From Gp1-AA122 sp035631655 (GTDB lineage: Bacteria > Acidobacteriota > Terriglobia > Terriglobales > Acidobacteriaceae), in the NCBI GenBank assembly GCA_035631655.1, contig DASQIH010000158.1, forward strand, positions 1 to 64,000: 64,000 bases of DNA, in the 5' to 3' direction. The position numbers and the translations under genes were made by a program. A model generated the notes under the pieces. The model made no database searches. It saw nothing but the letters and a program-made list of their open reading frames with translations, and had not been told where the DNA came from. Shown here one piece after another: positions 1 to 9,747 of this stretch. Each line of letters starts with the position of its first letter. Position 1 is the first letter of the stretch.

Positions 1-80
1 CGGTCTGCGGTTTGAACACGACCCGCGACCATGCATCGGCATTGGAAATACTACGGCGCGGACTGCGCCTAAGAACCACA

Positions 81-133
81 ATGCCTGCCATAGCAGGCAT
101 GGCTCTTGAAGCCCCTAGCTTTAGCTATGGGGC
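81..133 (-). terminator. Two hairpins downstream of the first minus-strand gene
   Basis: Two consecutive inverted repeats lie just past the stop codon at 141-143. The first is an 8-bp perfect stem (ATGCCTGC / GCAGGCAT, 81-100). The second has arms GCCCCTAGCT / AGCTATGGGGC with one bulged base (111-133). Neither has a clear T-run, so a role in 3'-end formation is an inference. Confidence 0.4.
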
Positions 134-140
134 GTAGTCA

Positions 141-677
141 CTAGCTCTTGCTGGAGTCCTTGATGTCCTGATCCGCCTGCTTCTGCCCTTTCTTGGCCTC
201 GGCCGTGTGGTCCGAATTTGGGCTCAGCGCCTGAATGGCCTTCCCCAGACTCATTTTGCCCGTTGTGCCGGCTGTCTTAGGGCAGGCAGTGTCGGACGTC
301 GCCTTGCCCGTCATGTCGGCTTTCAGACAATCAAACGGAATGTGCAGATTCTGGCTGACATGAGCCGCAGCCACACACTGGCCCAGGTTCTTGAATCCAT
401 CACAGGCAGTTGTCGCCGGCATTCCGGTCAGCTTCTGAATTTTGCCCGCGATGACGGTGTTTTTCGAGAGCACGGTGTCCAGGTGCGGCTGGGTTGAGTT
501 GGCGCCGCTTCCATTGCCGTGACTGGAATTGTTCATGCCATGACCCATGCTGTTGCCCGGGCCCATGCTGCCGCCGGGACCCATGCTCCCCCCTGCACCA
601 TGTCCATGCTGCGCAAAGGCGGCGCCGGCGTACAGCAGAACCGCCAGCGCAAGTACAGTTATGGTTGCGTATTTCAT
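141..677 (-). CDS. Secreted protein with Gly-Ser-Met-rich N-terminal repeats, unknown function
   Basis: A 178-residue protein. The first ~22 residues form a signal peptide (hydrophobic core TVLALAVLLYAGAAFA, cleavage likely after AFA), so it should be exported. Residues ~24-50 are low-complexity, with tandem GGSMGPG units rich in Gly, Met and His, which could bind metal; this is speculation. The rest carries four Cys (contexts TTACDG, LGQCVA, FDCLK, TACPK) that may form two disulfides in the periplasm, and a charged Lys/Asp/Gln tail. ATG start at 677 is preceded by GGAGGG. I do not recognise a family. It is the first of several small secreted proteins here and is followed by the hairpins at 81-133. 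Confidence 0.7.
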   Translation of the reverse strand: MKYATITVLALAVLLYAGAAFAQHGHGAGGSMGPGGSMGPGNSMGHGMNNSSHGNGSGANSTQPHLDTVLSKNTVIAGKIQKLTGMPATTACDGFKNLGQCVAAAHVSQNLHIPFDCLKADMTGKATSDTACPKTAGTTGKMSLGKAIQALSPNSDHTAEAKKGQKQADQDIKDSSKS

Positions 678-719
678 CCGAGATACCCTCCTGGTTCTTT
701 TGTTTCTATCTCTCGAACC

Positions 720-1610
720 TCAGTGGTGGGCGCGATTACGGGCGAGATAGCCCACATTGACGCCCACCGTAAATGAGACCGAATTCAGATCGTAGTGCGT
801 ACTGCGCGTGTAACCGAGTTGCATGTCAAGGTAAGGGGCAGGATTGGCACCTACCCAAGCTGAGAATCCATTGTCCTTGGCGATATCGGCGCTGCCGGTG
901 GTCTGTTGATTCTGTTGAAAAACCCGCCCGTGAGATGCAGCCATCGCGCTTCCCGGCACGACCTTGCTGAAGACGGTCTGCTGGCCCCAAGGCAAAATGT
1001 CGTAAGCCGACCCGCCCACGCTGAAGAACTTCCACACATCAAGGTTGGCGCCACCCTGGAAGTGTGTGTTGAACCCCAAGGTGGTGTACGGGCGCAGGAA
1101 GAGGCGAGAGTCGGTAATGGTATTGGCAATTCCAACCTCGGCAAAGGGCGTAAGCCGCGAAAACGTCTGATCGAAGTGGTTGGTCCAATCGAAGGTGACG
1201 CGGCCGGTGCTCAGACCGCGCTTGCTGTCCGCAGTTGGAGCGAAGCCGGTCAGCGTAGAACCGTAGTTGACGACGGGGCCAAGAAATTTCAGCCGCAGGT
1301 CAAGCCACGGATTGCCCAGCCCATTTGTGGACGTACTGGTGCCTGTGGTGCTGCTCGAGGGGCGCACGAAGTAGATCGGCACACCCACGTCCATGCCAAA
1401 GTGTTGGCCGAAGTTGTAGCCCACGCTGGACTCCAGAACATAGACTTGGCCGTCGGCGTTGGACGTGCCGCCAAACTCTGCATACGAAGTGAACCCCTTA
1501 TCGCTTTGTATTGCAGGCTGCGGGGACGACTTAGACTGCGCCAACGAAGTTGTGACCAACGCAATGACGAGCAAGACGAGCGCGAAGGGAAGCGTTGTTC
1601 GTTTCCTCAT
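720..1610 (-). CDS. Putative outer-membrane beta-barrel protein
   Basis: A 296-residue exported protein. I chose the ATG at 1610 (MRKRTTLPFALVLLVIALVTT...) because it begins a clean signal peptide and has AGAGGA about 10 bases upstream; an open frame upstream to 1781 has no signal-like start. The mature part alternates polar and hydrophobic residues, with many Gly, Phe, Tyr and Asn (for example VYVLESSVGYNFGQHFGMDV, WLDLRLKFLG), and ends with a strand-like segment SVSFTVGVNVGYLARN. This looks like an outer-membrane barrel of the type often labelled 'transporter' in Acidobacteria. No ligand can be inferred. The perfect palindrome at 1680-1702 lies 70 bp upstream and may be its operator. Confidence 0.65.
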   Translation of the reverse strand: MRKRTTLPFALVLLVIALVTTSLAQSKSSPQPAIQSDKGFTSYAEFGGTSNADGQVYVLESSVGYNFGQHFGMDVGVPIYFVRPSSSTTGTSTSTNGLGNPWLDLRLKFLGPVVNYGSTLTGFAPTADSKRGLSTGRVTFDWTNHFDQTFSRLTPFAEVGIANTITDSRLFLRPYTTLGFNTHFQGGANLDVWKFFSVGGSAYDILPWGQQTVFSKVVPGSAMAASHGRVFQQNQQTTGSADIAKDNGFSAWVGANPAPYLDMQLGYTRSTHYDLNSVSFTVGVNVGYLARNRAHH

Positions 1611-2067
1611 GTAGTTGAGAGTCCTCTTTTGTGGTGTCGGTAAATTCTTGGATGCACCTTTATGTTTGAAAAAAAGCGGCAGTGACCTTACTAAGGTCAC
1701 TGGAGGTAATAATTTCCCTCCCCTTATTTGGGGTGTTGTAGTGCATCCTCTACGCCTTTCCCACCAGGGGCGAGTAACCAAAGGGCAATCAGCAACTTAC
1801 CTCTTCGAACCAGGGTTCAAAGGCGCCCCTCCAGGTGAGAAGTTATTGCCAGAAGGATGCCAAAAATTCATGGTGAGATAGGGCGAGGTGCTCCAAGCAT
1901 GGCAGGGAGTTATTTCGACAGGCGGCGGGCGGTAATTGACGGCCGCTCTGGTGGCCTTGGAGCCCTGAACCATTCCGGAGGTCGGTCCCGGCTCGCAGCG
2001 GGACTGCGGAATTGGCTAAGATTGGCATCATTGAGGTTTCCCGCAAACGTCTTAAGAGTGGTTGAAG
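1611..2067. other. Divergent intergenic region, about 457 bp
   Basis: This spacer lies between the divergent genes starting at 1610 (minus) and 2068 (plus). Its one clear feature is the palindrome at 1680-1702. Open frames across 1843-2460 on the minus strand and 1857-2336 on the plus strand extend into the hydrolase gene, have no family-like features and look like antisense or out-of-frame translations. Confidence 0.6.
1680..1702. promoter_or_regulatory. Perfect 11-bp-arm palindrome, probable operator
   Basis: The arms CAGTGACCTTA and TAAGGTCACTG are perfect reverse complements separated by a single C. The site is 70-92 bp upstream of the start of the minus-strand barrel gene (1610) and about 365 bp from the divergent hydrolase. 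A one-base centre cannot form a stable RNA hairpin loop without opening pairs, so a dimeric repressor or activator site is the better reading. No regulator gene is adjacent. Confidence 0.55.
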
Positions 2068-3108
2068 ATGAAACGAATTTCCGGAATCTGCCAGCGGATT
2101 ATCCCCGTAGTTCTGCTTGCGCTCGCGCTCTTCCCGGCTTTCCTCACTGCGCAAACGCAGGATGGCGCTCCTGCGCTCCAGAAAGTGACTCTCAGCGATG
2201 GAGTGGAACTTCATTACGAAGCGCTCGGGAAGGGGATCCCCGTCATCTTTGTCCACGGTTCGCTGAGCGATGGCTCCTACTGGCACGATCAGTTCGCTCC
2301 CTTTGCCGACGCTGGCTTTCGCGCCGTTGCCTATAGCCGCAGATACAATTTTCCAAATACGAACAAAGCCCGTCCGGGTTACTCCGCTGTCGTGGATGCG
2401 GAGGATCTCGCAGCGCTGATTGAGAGACTTCAGCTTGGAAGAGTCAATGTAGTCGGCCATTCCTACGGAGCGTTAACCGCCTTGTTCCTTGCGGCAAAGC
2501 ATCCGGAACTCGTCCGGATGCTGGTTTTGTGCGAAGCTCCGGCAGTCTCATTGTTGGGTCATCTGCCTGATGACCAGAATGCGGTGGGCAAGGCGCATCT
2601 GGCTGACATTCAGGCGCGGATGGTGAAGCCGATGCAGGTAGCATTTCGCAAAGGCGACAGAGAGGCGGGAATCCGAGCGTTCTTGACTTTTGTCACGCGC
2701 GATCCCCAAGCCTGGGACAAAATGCCGGGGGCGGCTCGTCTCGACACCCTGAAGAATGTTCACGAATGGGACGTCATGATGACCACCGGAGAGTTGTTCC
2801 CCCGCCTCGATCCCGAGGCGGTTAGAGGCATTCACGCTCCTGTGCTCTTGCTGTCCGGAGAGAAGTCCTACCCGTTCCTTAAACTAATCGATGAAGAACT
2901 GGAACGCCTACTCCCAGACAATCGGCGACTCATCATACCCGGGGCGACACACCGCATGTGGTTCGAGCAACCCGAGTTGTGCCGCACGGCAGTCCTCGAT
3001 TTCCTGCGGGGAAAATCACTACCACGTTCATCAAACCCGGGACCGTCCGTTCCGCACGCCAGGGAGGGTGGTGCATGGCGGGCATGGGCCGACCCGGCAA
3101 GACCCTAG
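2068..3108 (+). CDS. Secreted alpha/beta-fold hydrolase
   Basis: A 346-residue alpha/beta hydrolase with an N-terminal signal peptide (IIPVVLLALALFPAFLTAQ), so probably periplasmic. The family features are visible: oxyanion-hole strand VIFVHGSLSDGSYW, nucleophile elbow GHSYG (Ser), acid region after VLLLSGEKSY and a C-terminal catalytic His in PGATHRMWF. These mark an esterase, lipase or C-C hydrolase type enzyme; the substrate cannot be read from sequence. I used the ATG at 2068; a TTG two codons upstream is also possible, and the ribosome site is weak. The last ~30 residues (Pro/Arg-rich) are not conserved-looking. It converges on the FKBP gene, 39 bp away. Confidence 0.8.
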   Translation: MKRISGICQRIIPVVLLALALFPAFLTAQTQDGAPALQKVTLSDGVELHYEALGKGIPVIFVHGSLSDGSYWHDQFAPFADAGFRAVAYSRRYNFPNTNKARPGYSAVVDAEDLAALIERLQLGRVNVVGHSYGALTALFLAAKHPELVRMLVLCEAPAVSLLGHLPDDQNAVGKAHLADIQARMVKPMQVAFRKGDREAGIRAFLTFVTRDPQAWDKMPGAARLDTLKNVHEWDVMMTTGELFPRLDPEAVRGIHAPVLLLSGEKSYPFLKLIDEELERLLPDNRRLIIPGATHRMWFEQPELCRTAVLDFLRGKSLPRSSNPGPSVPHAREGGAWRAWADPARP

Positions 3109-3147
3109 CGCCCGCCTTGCGAGCCACTCAACCTTGTCGTGACCGAC

Positions 3148-3846
3148 TCAGGGCTTGTCTTTGATCGAGACCAGTTCCACATCGAATATCAGCGTGGAGT
3201 TGGGCCCGATCTCGGCACCCGCGCCGCGTTCGCCGTAGGCCAGGTCCGGGGGGATGAAGAGCTCCCATTTGGATCCGACCGGCATTAACTGGAGGGCTTC
3301 GGTCCAACCCTTGATAACCCCTTTGACGGGAAAGGTTGCCGGCTCGTTGCGCTTGTAGGAGCTGTCAAACTCCTTGCCATCAATCAAGGTACCGCGGTAC
3401 TGACAGACGACGGTGTCTTCGAGCGTTGGCTTCTTGCCGTCACCCGCTTTAAGGACCTTGTATTGCAGGCCGCTGGGTAGCGTGACTACCCCTTGGGCTT
3501 TTTTGTTTTCAGCAAGAAATGTATCTCCGACTTTCTTGTTGTTATCCGCGGACTGGGCCCTAGCCTCCTCCGCTTTTCTTCTCATTTCTTTTTGCATGTC
3601 GCCAATGACGGCCCGCGCGTCCTCGTCCGAAAGCAGCAGCTTGCCGCCTGAATAGACGTCGCTGAGCCCCTTGTTGAACAAGGTGGGGTCAATCTCTATC
3701 GATTGTCGGCGAAGAGTGTTCGCGACATCCATGCCGAGGGCATAGCTGAGCTTGTCCTTCGGAGTTTTAAGTGCCGGAGCGTCTTGCGCAAGCGCCATCC
3801 CAGCCAGGAGTGTGATCCCGAACGAAATCAACCAACGCATCTTCAT
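3148..3846 (-). CDS. FKBP-type peptidyl-prolyl cis-trans isomerase, exported
   Basis: A 232-residue Mip/FkpA-like isomerase that should assist folding of exported proteins in the periplasm. It has a signal peptide (WLISFGITLLAGMALAQ), an N-terminal helical dimerisation region (about 25-110, LSYALGMDVANTLRRQ, then a charged helix with KEMRRKAEEARAQ) and a C-terminal FKBP domain (about 118-230). Domain motifs include VVCQYRGTLIDGKEFDSSY, VIKGWTEALQLMPVGSKWEL, IPPDLAYGERGAG and STLIFDVELV, so the hydrophobic active-site residues are in place. The ATG at 3846 has AAGGATGAG upstream. Length and layout are typical. Confidence 0.92.
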   Translation of the reverse strand: MKMRWLISFGITLLAGMALAQDAPALKTPKDKLSYALGMDVANTLRRQSIEIDPTLFNKGLSDVYSGGKLLLSDEDARAVIGDMQKEMRRKAEEARAQSADNNKKVGDTFLAENKKAQGVVTLPSGLQYKVLKAGDGKKPTLEDTVVCQYRGTLIDGKEFDSSYKRNEPATFPVKGVIKGWTEALQLMPVGSKWELFIPPDLAYGERGAGAEIGPNSTLIFDVELVSIKDKP

Positions 3847-4142
3847 TACTCATCCTTTCGCAGGCCAAGCGCACATTTTGTGGATCTTCAACGAGCGAGC
3901 TCCGCGACGCCCGGCAGCTCATCGCTTCAGTATCCCACAAATCAGCGCCATTGTCGCAGCTGTAACCGCGCAAGGTTGTGCCCGGGCGGCCGATCCTTGC
4001 GCTTCAGCGGAGGCTCGGGAATGGCGGTAGAAATGATGATAGCCACGGTGAGCGGAGAAAAAACAGCCTCGCCCAGATGAGCGAGGCTGGTTCGGGGAGC
4101 TGAGGATGGAATGCGTAGCCTCAGCTTCTAGGAAAAAACCAA
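3847..4142. other. Intergenic region, about 296 bp
   Basis: I see no gene here. The only structured element is the terminator hairpin at 4055-4087 belonging to the minus-strand gene that ends at 4143. Open frames in the area are short extensions of antisense frames from the FKBP gene. Confidence 0.55.
4055..4087 (-). terminator. Intrinsic terminator of the RD-rich protein gene
   Basis: On the minus strand a 7-bp stem GCCTCGC / GCGAGGC with an 8-base loop is followed directly by TGTTTTTTC. This is a standard rho-independent terminator, 56 bp past the stop codon at 4143. Confidence 0.8.
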
Positions 4143-4439
4143 TTAGTCGCGATCATGGTCGCGGCCGCGGTCATCGCGGTCACGGCGGTAGTAGCTGAGG
4201 TCGTGATCACGATCCCGGCGCTGGCGCCAGTATCCCTGGTCGTCACGATCGCCGTCGCGATCCCGATACCCGTAATTGCCGCGGTAGTACCCGTTATTGT
4301 CGCGACGACGCTCGTATTGCTGGCTGTAGGCATCGTCATTATCCCGGCGGTCGCGCCAGTGTTGCTCCTCGGCCATGGCTCCGCCGCTGATTGCCACCAG
4401 CAGGGCCGTTGTGGCCAGCACCCATTTCCATCGTTTCAT
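4143..4439 (-). CDS. Small exported Arg/Asp/Tyr-rich protein
   Basis: A 98-residue protein with a clear signal peptide (KWVLATTALLVAISGGAMA). The mature ~74 residues are almost wholly Arg, Asp, Tyr, Gly and Asn, in DRDGDRDD and YYRRDRDDRGRDHDRD type runs. Such mixed-charge sequence should be disordered or form a polyampholyte in the periplasm. The ATG at 4439 has GGAGG at a good distance, and an intrinsic terminator follows, so the gene is likely a real single transcription unit. No function can be assigned. Confidence 0.75.
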   Translation of the reverse strand: MKRWKWVLATTALLVAISGGAMAEEQHWRDRRDNDDAYSQQYERRRDNNGYYRGNYGYRDRDGDRDDQGYWRQRRDRDHDLSYYRRDRDDRGRDHDRD

Positions 4440-4944
4440 ATCATCCTCCGATCCCTTGCCATGCTTTTCTCAATAGTTGGATTCTAAGGGAGTGGGCCAG
4501 AACGTAATGATTGGTCAAGCCTTTGTAAATCGGGGTAAAGAGAACAATGTCCGGTGGCGAACCAAGAAGCCTTGGGGATGGGCGCGGTCGTGCCTGCTAG
4601 ACTCGCTACCCATGGCCACGTCGTAGAGCCAGATTGTGGGCCGAAGCGTCGAGCGACTCACGGGCTTTGTAAAAGACGACATGCTGCCGGATGTCCTGGC
4701 CGCCATCAAGCGACGCATCGTGATCGGCCAATCCTTATTATGCGCCGGGGGTGTTGCTTTGCGTGTTCAAGACTTACTGGAGCGTCGCCTTCATTGTCCT
4801 GGTGCAGTTGAACCATGCGACCCCTCCCCGGTTCGGTCGGCGCCCCTCGAGCTGACTTGCAGTGAGCGAGGGTCCCGGTCGGTTGCTTCTCCGTTCATTT
4901 TTTCGGTAGCCTGATGGTTCTTTCTCATCGCCACGGAGGACTTC
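4440..4944. other. 505-bp spacer holding a decayed coding fragment
   Basis: No intact gene is visible between the RD-rich protein and bacterioferritin. The part from about 4627 to 4855 carries the degraded TMEM175-like fragment described separately. The rest (4440-4620) shows nothing I can support. Confidence 0.5.
4627..4855 (+). pseudogene. Frameshifted 3' remnant of a TMEM175/DUF1211-like membrane protein
   Basis: In one frame from 4636 the sequence reads GRSVERLTGFVKDDMLPDVL then AAIKRRIVIGQSLLCAG. Across the G5 run at 4747-4751 the sense continues in the next frame as VLLCVFKTYWSVAFIVLVQL then NHATPPRF and a stop at 4853-4855. The joined text resembles the C-terminal end of TMEM175-type (DUF1211) potassium-channel proteins, from memory of such sequences. 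There is a stop codon at 4624-4626 in the first frame and no recognisable N-terminal part upstream, so the gene looks truncated and carries a one-base shift. The family call is tentative. Confidence 0.4.
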
Positions 4945-5433
4945 ATGAAAGGCAGTGCCAGGGTCATTAAGGAACTCAACGACGCACTCAGCGCCGAGCT
5001 AACCGCCATCGTGCAGTACATGGTGCAAGCCGAGATGCAAAACAACTGGGGCTACGGACACCTGGGTGAGGTCACCAAGAAGCGCGCCATCCAGGAGATG
5101 CGACACGCCGAGGGCCTCATCGAGCGCATCATTTTTCTCGATGCCAGCCCCGACGTGAAGGTCACGCTGACGCCCCGCATCGGCAAGAACGTCCAGGCCC
5201 ACCTTGAGACGGACCTGCAGGACGAACTTGACGCCGTCAAGCAATACAACGCTTCCGCGGCCGTCTGCGTGCGTGAAGGCGACAACGGCAGCCGCGAATT
5301 GTTCGAGGAAATGATCGAGGATGAGGAGAAGCACTCGCTCTATCTGGAAGGCCAGCTGCACACCATCCGCGAAGCTGGGATCGAGAACTACCTTGCCGCC
5401 CAGATGGATGGAGAAGAAGAAGAAGGAAGTTAA
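4945..5433 (+). CDS. bfr: Bacterioferritin
   Basis: A 162-residue bacterioferritin, the iron-storing 24-mer with a di-iron ferroxidase centre and heme at subunit interfaces. Expected ferroxidase ligands are visible: Glu18, Glu51, His54, a Glu at 93 and the pair Glu126/His129 in EDEEKH. Met52, the axial heme ligand of true bacterioferritins, is present in QEMRHAE, which separates it from plain ferritin. The tail ends in an acidic run DGEEEEGS. A strong GGAGG precedes the ATG. It is a single gene ending in a bidirectional terminator; no bfd-type ferredoxin is next to it. Confidence 0.93.
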   Translation: MKGSARVIKELNDALSAELTAIVQYMVQAEMQNNWGYGHLGEVTKKRAIQEMRHAEGLIERIIFLDASPDVKVTLTPRIGKNVQAHLETDLQDELDAVKQYNASAAVCVREGDNGSRELFEEMIEDEEKHSLYLEGQLHTIREAGIENYLAAQMDGEEEEGS

Positions 5434-5436
5434 AAA

Positions 5437-5478
5437 GCCCACGTAGGGACACGCGCCTCGGCTTATCCCTACGTGGGC
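5437..5478. terminator. Bidirectional intrinsic terminator
   Basis: A 13-bp perfect stem (GCCCACGTAGGGA / TCCCTACGTGGGC) sits between the convergent genes bfr and the TPR gene. On the minus strand it is followed by TTTTTA; on the plus strand by GCAGTTAGTTTTA. It can serve both genes, with the better T-run for the minus strand. Confidence 0.88.
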
Positions 5479-5498
5479 GCAGTTAGTTTTATGCAGAA

Positions 5499-7115
5499 TT
5501 ATTTCCGGGCAGAGACTGCCAACTTCTTGCGAGCCGTCGTTAGCTCCGGACGCTCATCTCCGACGCCAACTTCCAGCAATTTTTGAAAGTACCGCATCGC
5601 TACAGATGCATTGCCCGCAGCGTCCGCCGCACTGGCTGCGCCATATAGCGCATTGAAGCGATTGGGCGCCGCCTTGAGAACAGCTTCGTATTCGGTCAGA
5701 GCATCCTGCGGATGCTTATCGAGCATCAGCATTTCAGCCAGCATCTCGCGCGCCGGCGTTACTGCGCCGGGCGTGACCGCGTGCTTGTCCATGCTCTCTT
5801 CCAGGTCGGCGGCCGAACGCATCATGCTGAGCGCATCGGCGGACCCGGCGTTGGCATGCGCGATCCAGGCTGCCACTTCGCGGCGCTGCACCTCAACCAG
5901 GTTGGCCCAATAAATATTGTTCTTTTTGGCAGTCGCGTCGTGCAGAGCAGCGAGCGCCTGTTCTGCCTCAGCGGCACGATCAAGATGGTTGGAGCGCGCA
6001 CTGCCTACTCCGATCGCTACCCAGGTGAGAGCTTGCGCCCAAGGAACTCCTTCCGTCCGCGCTTTCAGTCCGCTCGCCTGCTCCCAGTTGCGCGCCTCGA
6101 TCGCGTAGCGCGCGGGAATTGCGCCCAGCGCGTAATCTCCCGTGAGTGTGAGACCGGGAACCGGCTGCAAAGAGTTCATCTCGTCGAGCACCGCTTTTGC
6201 CTGTCGTACGCGTCCGCTCTGGAGATACGCATATTCCATGTAATCCATGGCATGGAGCCGCTGATCCCGAGCTTCACCGTTAGCTGAACCGCTTTCGGCG
6301 CTGGCGGCCAGGGCGGCCGATTTCTGGTTGGAAGCGATGGACTCATCCCACGATCCAACCCGCGTGAAGATATGCGAGGGCATGTGATTGGCGTGCGCAG
6401 AAGCCGGCGCGATCTTGGCATAGGCCCGGGCCGCGGGTAGGCCTTTCTCGGCCAGCACGGGATTGTCGTAGCAGTGAATGATGTAGTGCGCTACGCCCGG
6501 ATGCTGCGGCTGGCGCGCGAAAATCGGTTCCAGGATCTCGCCGCACTTGCGCTGGTTGGTAAAGGTCTTGTCAGTCTTCGGCGCGGTGATGGCCAAGGTG
6601 AGCGCGTGGAATATGGCCGCTTCGCTGTCGTCGGGATAAGCGGCATGCACTCCGGCCATCTTCTGCTCGAAAGCTTGCGCGTGCGTATAGGTATCTTTTC
6701 CATCCTCGCGGTAAATTTCCGCGAGAGCTTCGATGTAAGCCTTCTCCCGCGCGGTCGTCTTGGAATTCTCTGCCGCGATAGACTGCGCTTTATGGAGAGC
6801 ATTCCGCCCGGCGGCCATATCACCGTTGTCCCACAGCCCGTGATAGTGCGACATCGCAATACCCCATTGCGCCATGGCACACGTGGGATCCTGGCGTGCG
6901 ATGTCCTCGAACATGCCGCGCGCCTGCTCGTACTGGAAGGAGTGCAGCAGAGCGATGCCTTGCTGGAAATTTGTCTCTACACCTTTCGCGCAGGAGTTTG
7001 CGAAATGGACGGACCCGATTTCCTGTTCAGTGAGCTTGTGCTGATGCCCTTCGTCCGACCACACAGTGGGAAAGCAAAAGACGAGGAAGGTTAGCAGAGT
7101 GATACCGACGCGCAT
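5499..7115 (-). CDS. Exported tetratricopeptide-repeat protein
   Basis: A 538-residue protein with a signal peptide when started at the ATG at 7115 (MRVGITLLTFLVFCFPTVWS). TPR-like helical pairs are visible near residues 45-90 (GIALLHSFQYEQARGMFEDI), in the 250-330 region and clearly at the C-terminus (DALTEYEAVLKAAPNRFNAL). The central part has a His-rich stretch, PGVAHYIIHCYDNP and HANHMPSHIFTRVG, with spacing conserved-looking in this acidobacterial family; it could hold a metal, but this is inference. TPR proteins usually mediate protein contacts. It shares a terminator with bfr and is followed upstream by the DUF1905 gene on the same strand (51 bp gap). Confidence 0.82.
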   Translation of the reverse strand: MRVGITLLTFLVFCFPTVWSDEGHQHKLTEQEIGSVHFANSCAKGVETNFQQGIALLHSFQYEQARGMFEDIARQDPTCAMAQWGIAMSHYHGLWDNGDMAAGRNALHKAQSIAAENSKTTAREKAYIEALAEIYREDGKDTYTHAQAFEQKMAGVHAAYPDDSEAAIFHALTLAITAPKTDKTFTNQRKCGEILEPIFARQPQHPGVAHYIIHCYDNPVLAEKGLPAARAYAKIAPASAHANHMPSHIFTRVGSWDESIASNQKSAALAASAESGSANGEARDQRLHAMDYMEYAYLQSGRVRQAKAVLDEMNSLQPVPGLTLTGDYALGAIPARYAIEARNWEQASGLKARTEGVPWAQALTWVAIGVGSARSNHLDRAAEAEQALAALHDATAKKNNIYWANLVEVQRREVAAWIAHANAGSADALSMMRSAADLEESMDKHAVTPGAVTPAREMLAEMLMLDKHPQDALTEYEAVLKAAPNRFNALYGAASAADAAGNASVAMRYFQKLLEVGVGDERPELTTARKKLAVSARK

Positions 7116-7166
7116 ATGCCACCCCAATGAAGGCGAATTGTACTGCAAAATGGCATCTGCCACCAC

Positions 7167-7847
7167 TCAAGCGCGACGCGGCCGCTTTTCGGCAAGTTGG
7201 GCTGCGTCCTCCACGACCTTGGCTACCCGACGAGCCCGCGCTTGCGGACTGCGATAATAGAAAATGCCCAGCAAGTGTCTGCGACGCCGTGACGCCGACA
7301 TGCACTCCCACCCCTCGCGGGCACCCGGATTGCGTGCAAATGCCACCTGCAGGACGGGCGGCAGCTCGCGTTCCGCTTCCATCGTGGCCAGCCAGCGCTC
7401 GGCAATCTGCTCGGCGCGACGCACCCGTGCTTCAGGACTTTTCACCTGTCCGATCCAGTCGCTGGCCTCTTTATGGATGGAATAGCCGAGGTGGTCGTAC
7501 CAGCGGCGAAACGATTTGTCTTCACCCAAGATGCGCTTGAGTTCGGCAGGGACGGGGATGATGCGCTTTTCGGTGTCTGGCTCCAGTCGGAACTGCGCGA
7601 GCGAGCCAGTTTTGACTCGGCCGCCGGTCTGCATGCGCTTGTTCACGATCATTAGGTGACCGCCGATACCTGTTGGAAACAGGGACGTGCGAAAAGCGAA
7701 ACCATTGATTTCGCCTTTGACCCGCAACATGCCTCGCGTTCCCCAGATTTTGGCGACGTTCAGGGGAATCCGAATTGTCACCCAATTCAAGCGCGAGGGC
7801 ATGCGCTCGAGGACGGCTTGAAAGGATTTGGTGACGGTTTTGGGCAT
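7167..7847 (-). CDS. DUF1905 / YdeI (OmdA)-family protein
   Basis: A 226-residue two-part protein. The N-terminal half (about 10-95: WVTIRIPLNVAKIWGTRG, GFAFRTSLFPTGIGGHLMIV) matches the DUF1905 beta-barrel-like domain. The C-terminal half (about 105-225: FRRWYDHLGYSIHKEASDWI, SPEARVRRAEQIAERW, RRRRHLLGIFYYRSPQARAR) matches the bacteriocin-protection YdeI/OmdA family. The combination is common in soil bacteria, but the molecular role is not established; cytoplasmic. The ribosome site before the ATG at 7847 is weak. It precedes the TPR gene on the same strand. Confidence 0.82.
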   Translation of the reverse strand: MPKTVTKSFQAVLERMPSRLNWVTIRIPLNVAKIWGTRGMLRVKGEINGFAFRTSLFPTGIGGHLMIVNKRMQTGGRVKTGSLAQFRLEPDTEKRIIPVPAELKRILGEDKSFRRWYDHLGYSIHKEASDWIGQVKSPEARVRRAEQIAERWLATMEAERELPPVLQVAFARNPGAREGWECMSASRRRRHLLGIFYYRSPQARARRVAKVVEDAAQLAEKRPRRA

Positions 7848-7963
7848 GGGTCAGCGAAGGATCCTATTACGCTGCCAGAACAGCGGGGTCAAAGACTCCC
7901 CCGCATCCCCTCACACCTAGCCCTTAGCGGGCAAGAGCGCCCGCGCCACACAGGCAAAGAAAG

Positions 7964-7986
7964 GGCCCCGCTCTAGGAGCGGGGCC
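7964..7986 (-). terminator. Intrinsic terminator of groES-groEL
   Basis: A 10-bp GC-rich stem GGCCCCGCTC / GAGCGGGGCC with a 3-base loop lies 42 bp past the groEL stop. On the minus strand it is followed by CTTTCTTTG. Confidence 0.8.
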
Positions 7987-7995
7987 GGTTCTAGC

Positions 7996-8023
7996 TAACA
8001 ACTAGGAGCTAGAAGCCAAAAGC
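7996..8023. repeat. Heptanucleotide tandem array, four units
   Basis: Units TAACAAC, TAGGAGC, TAGAAGC and CAAAAGC follow each other with a strict 7-base period, ending 5 bases before the groEL stop codon. They belong to the TNANAGC family seen at 9781, 30996, 39101 and 49187. Confidence 0.7.
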
Positions 8024-8028
8024 TGTTC

Positions 8029-9690
<1,662 letters not shown>

Positions 9691-9747
9691 AATTTGAATC
9701 TCCTCACTTATGAAATTGGTTGCAGGGCTGGCCTGCGAAATGTCTTG

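Noticed and set aside
1800..1830. GGTTCAAA-like stretch resembling a tRNA T-arm
   Set aside because: No acceptor, D or anticodon stem could be placed around it. No tRNA was found in the window.
1843..2460. 205-codon minus-strand frame across the hydrolase gene start
   Set aside because: It overlaps the intact alpha/beta hydrolase on the other strand and shows no domain or signal features.
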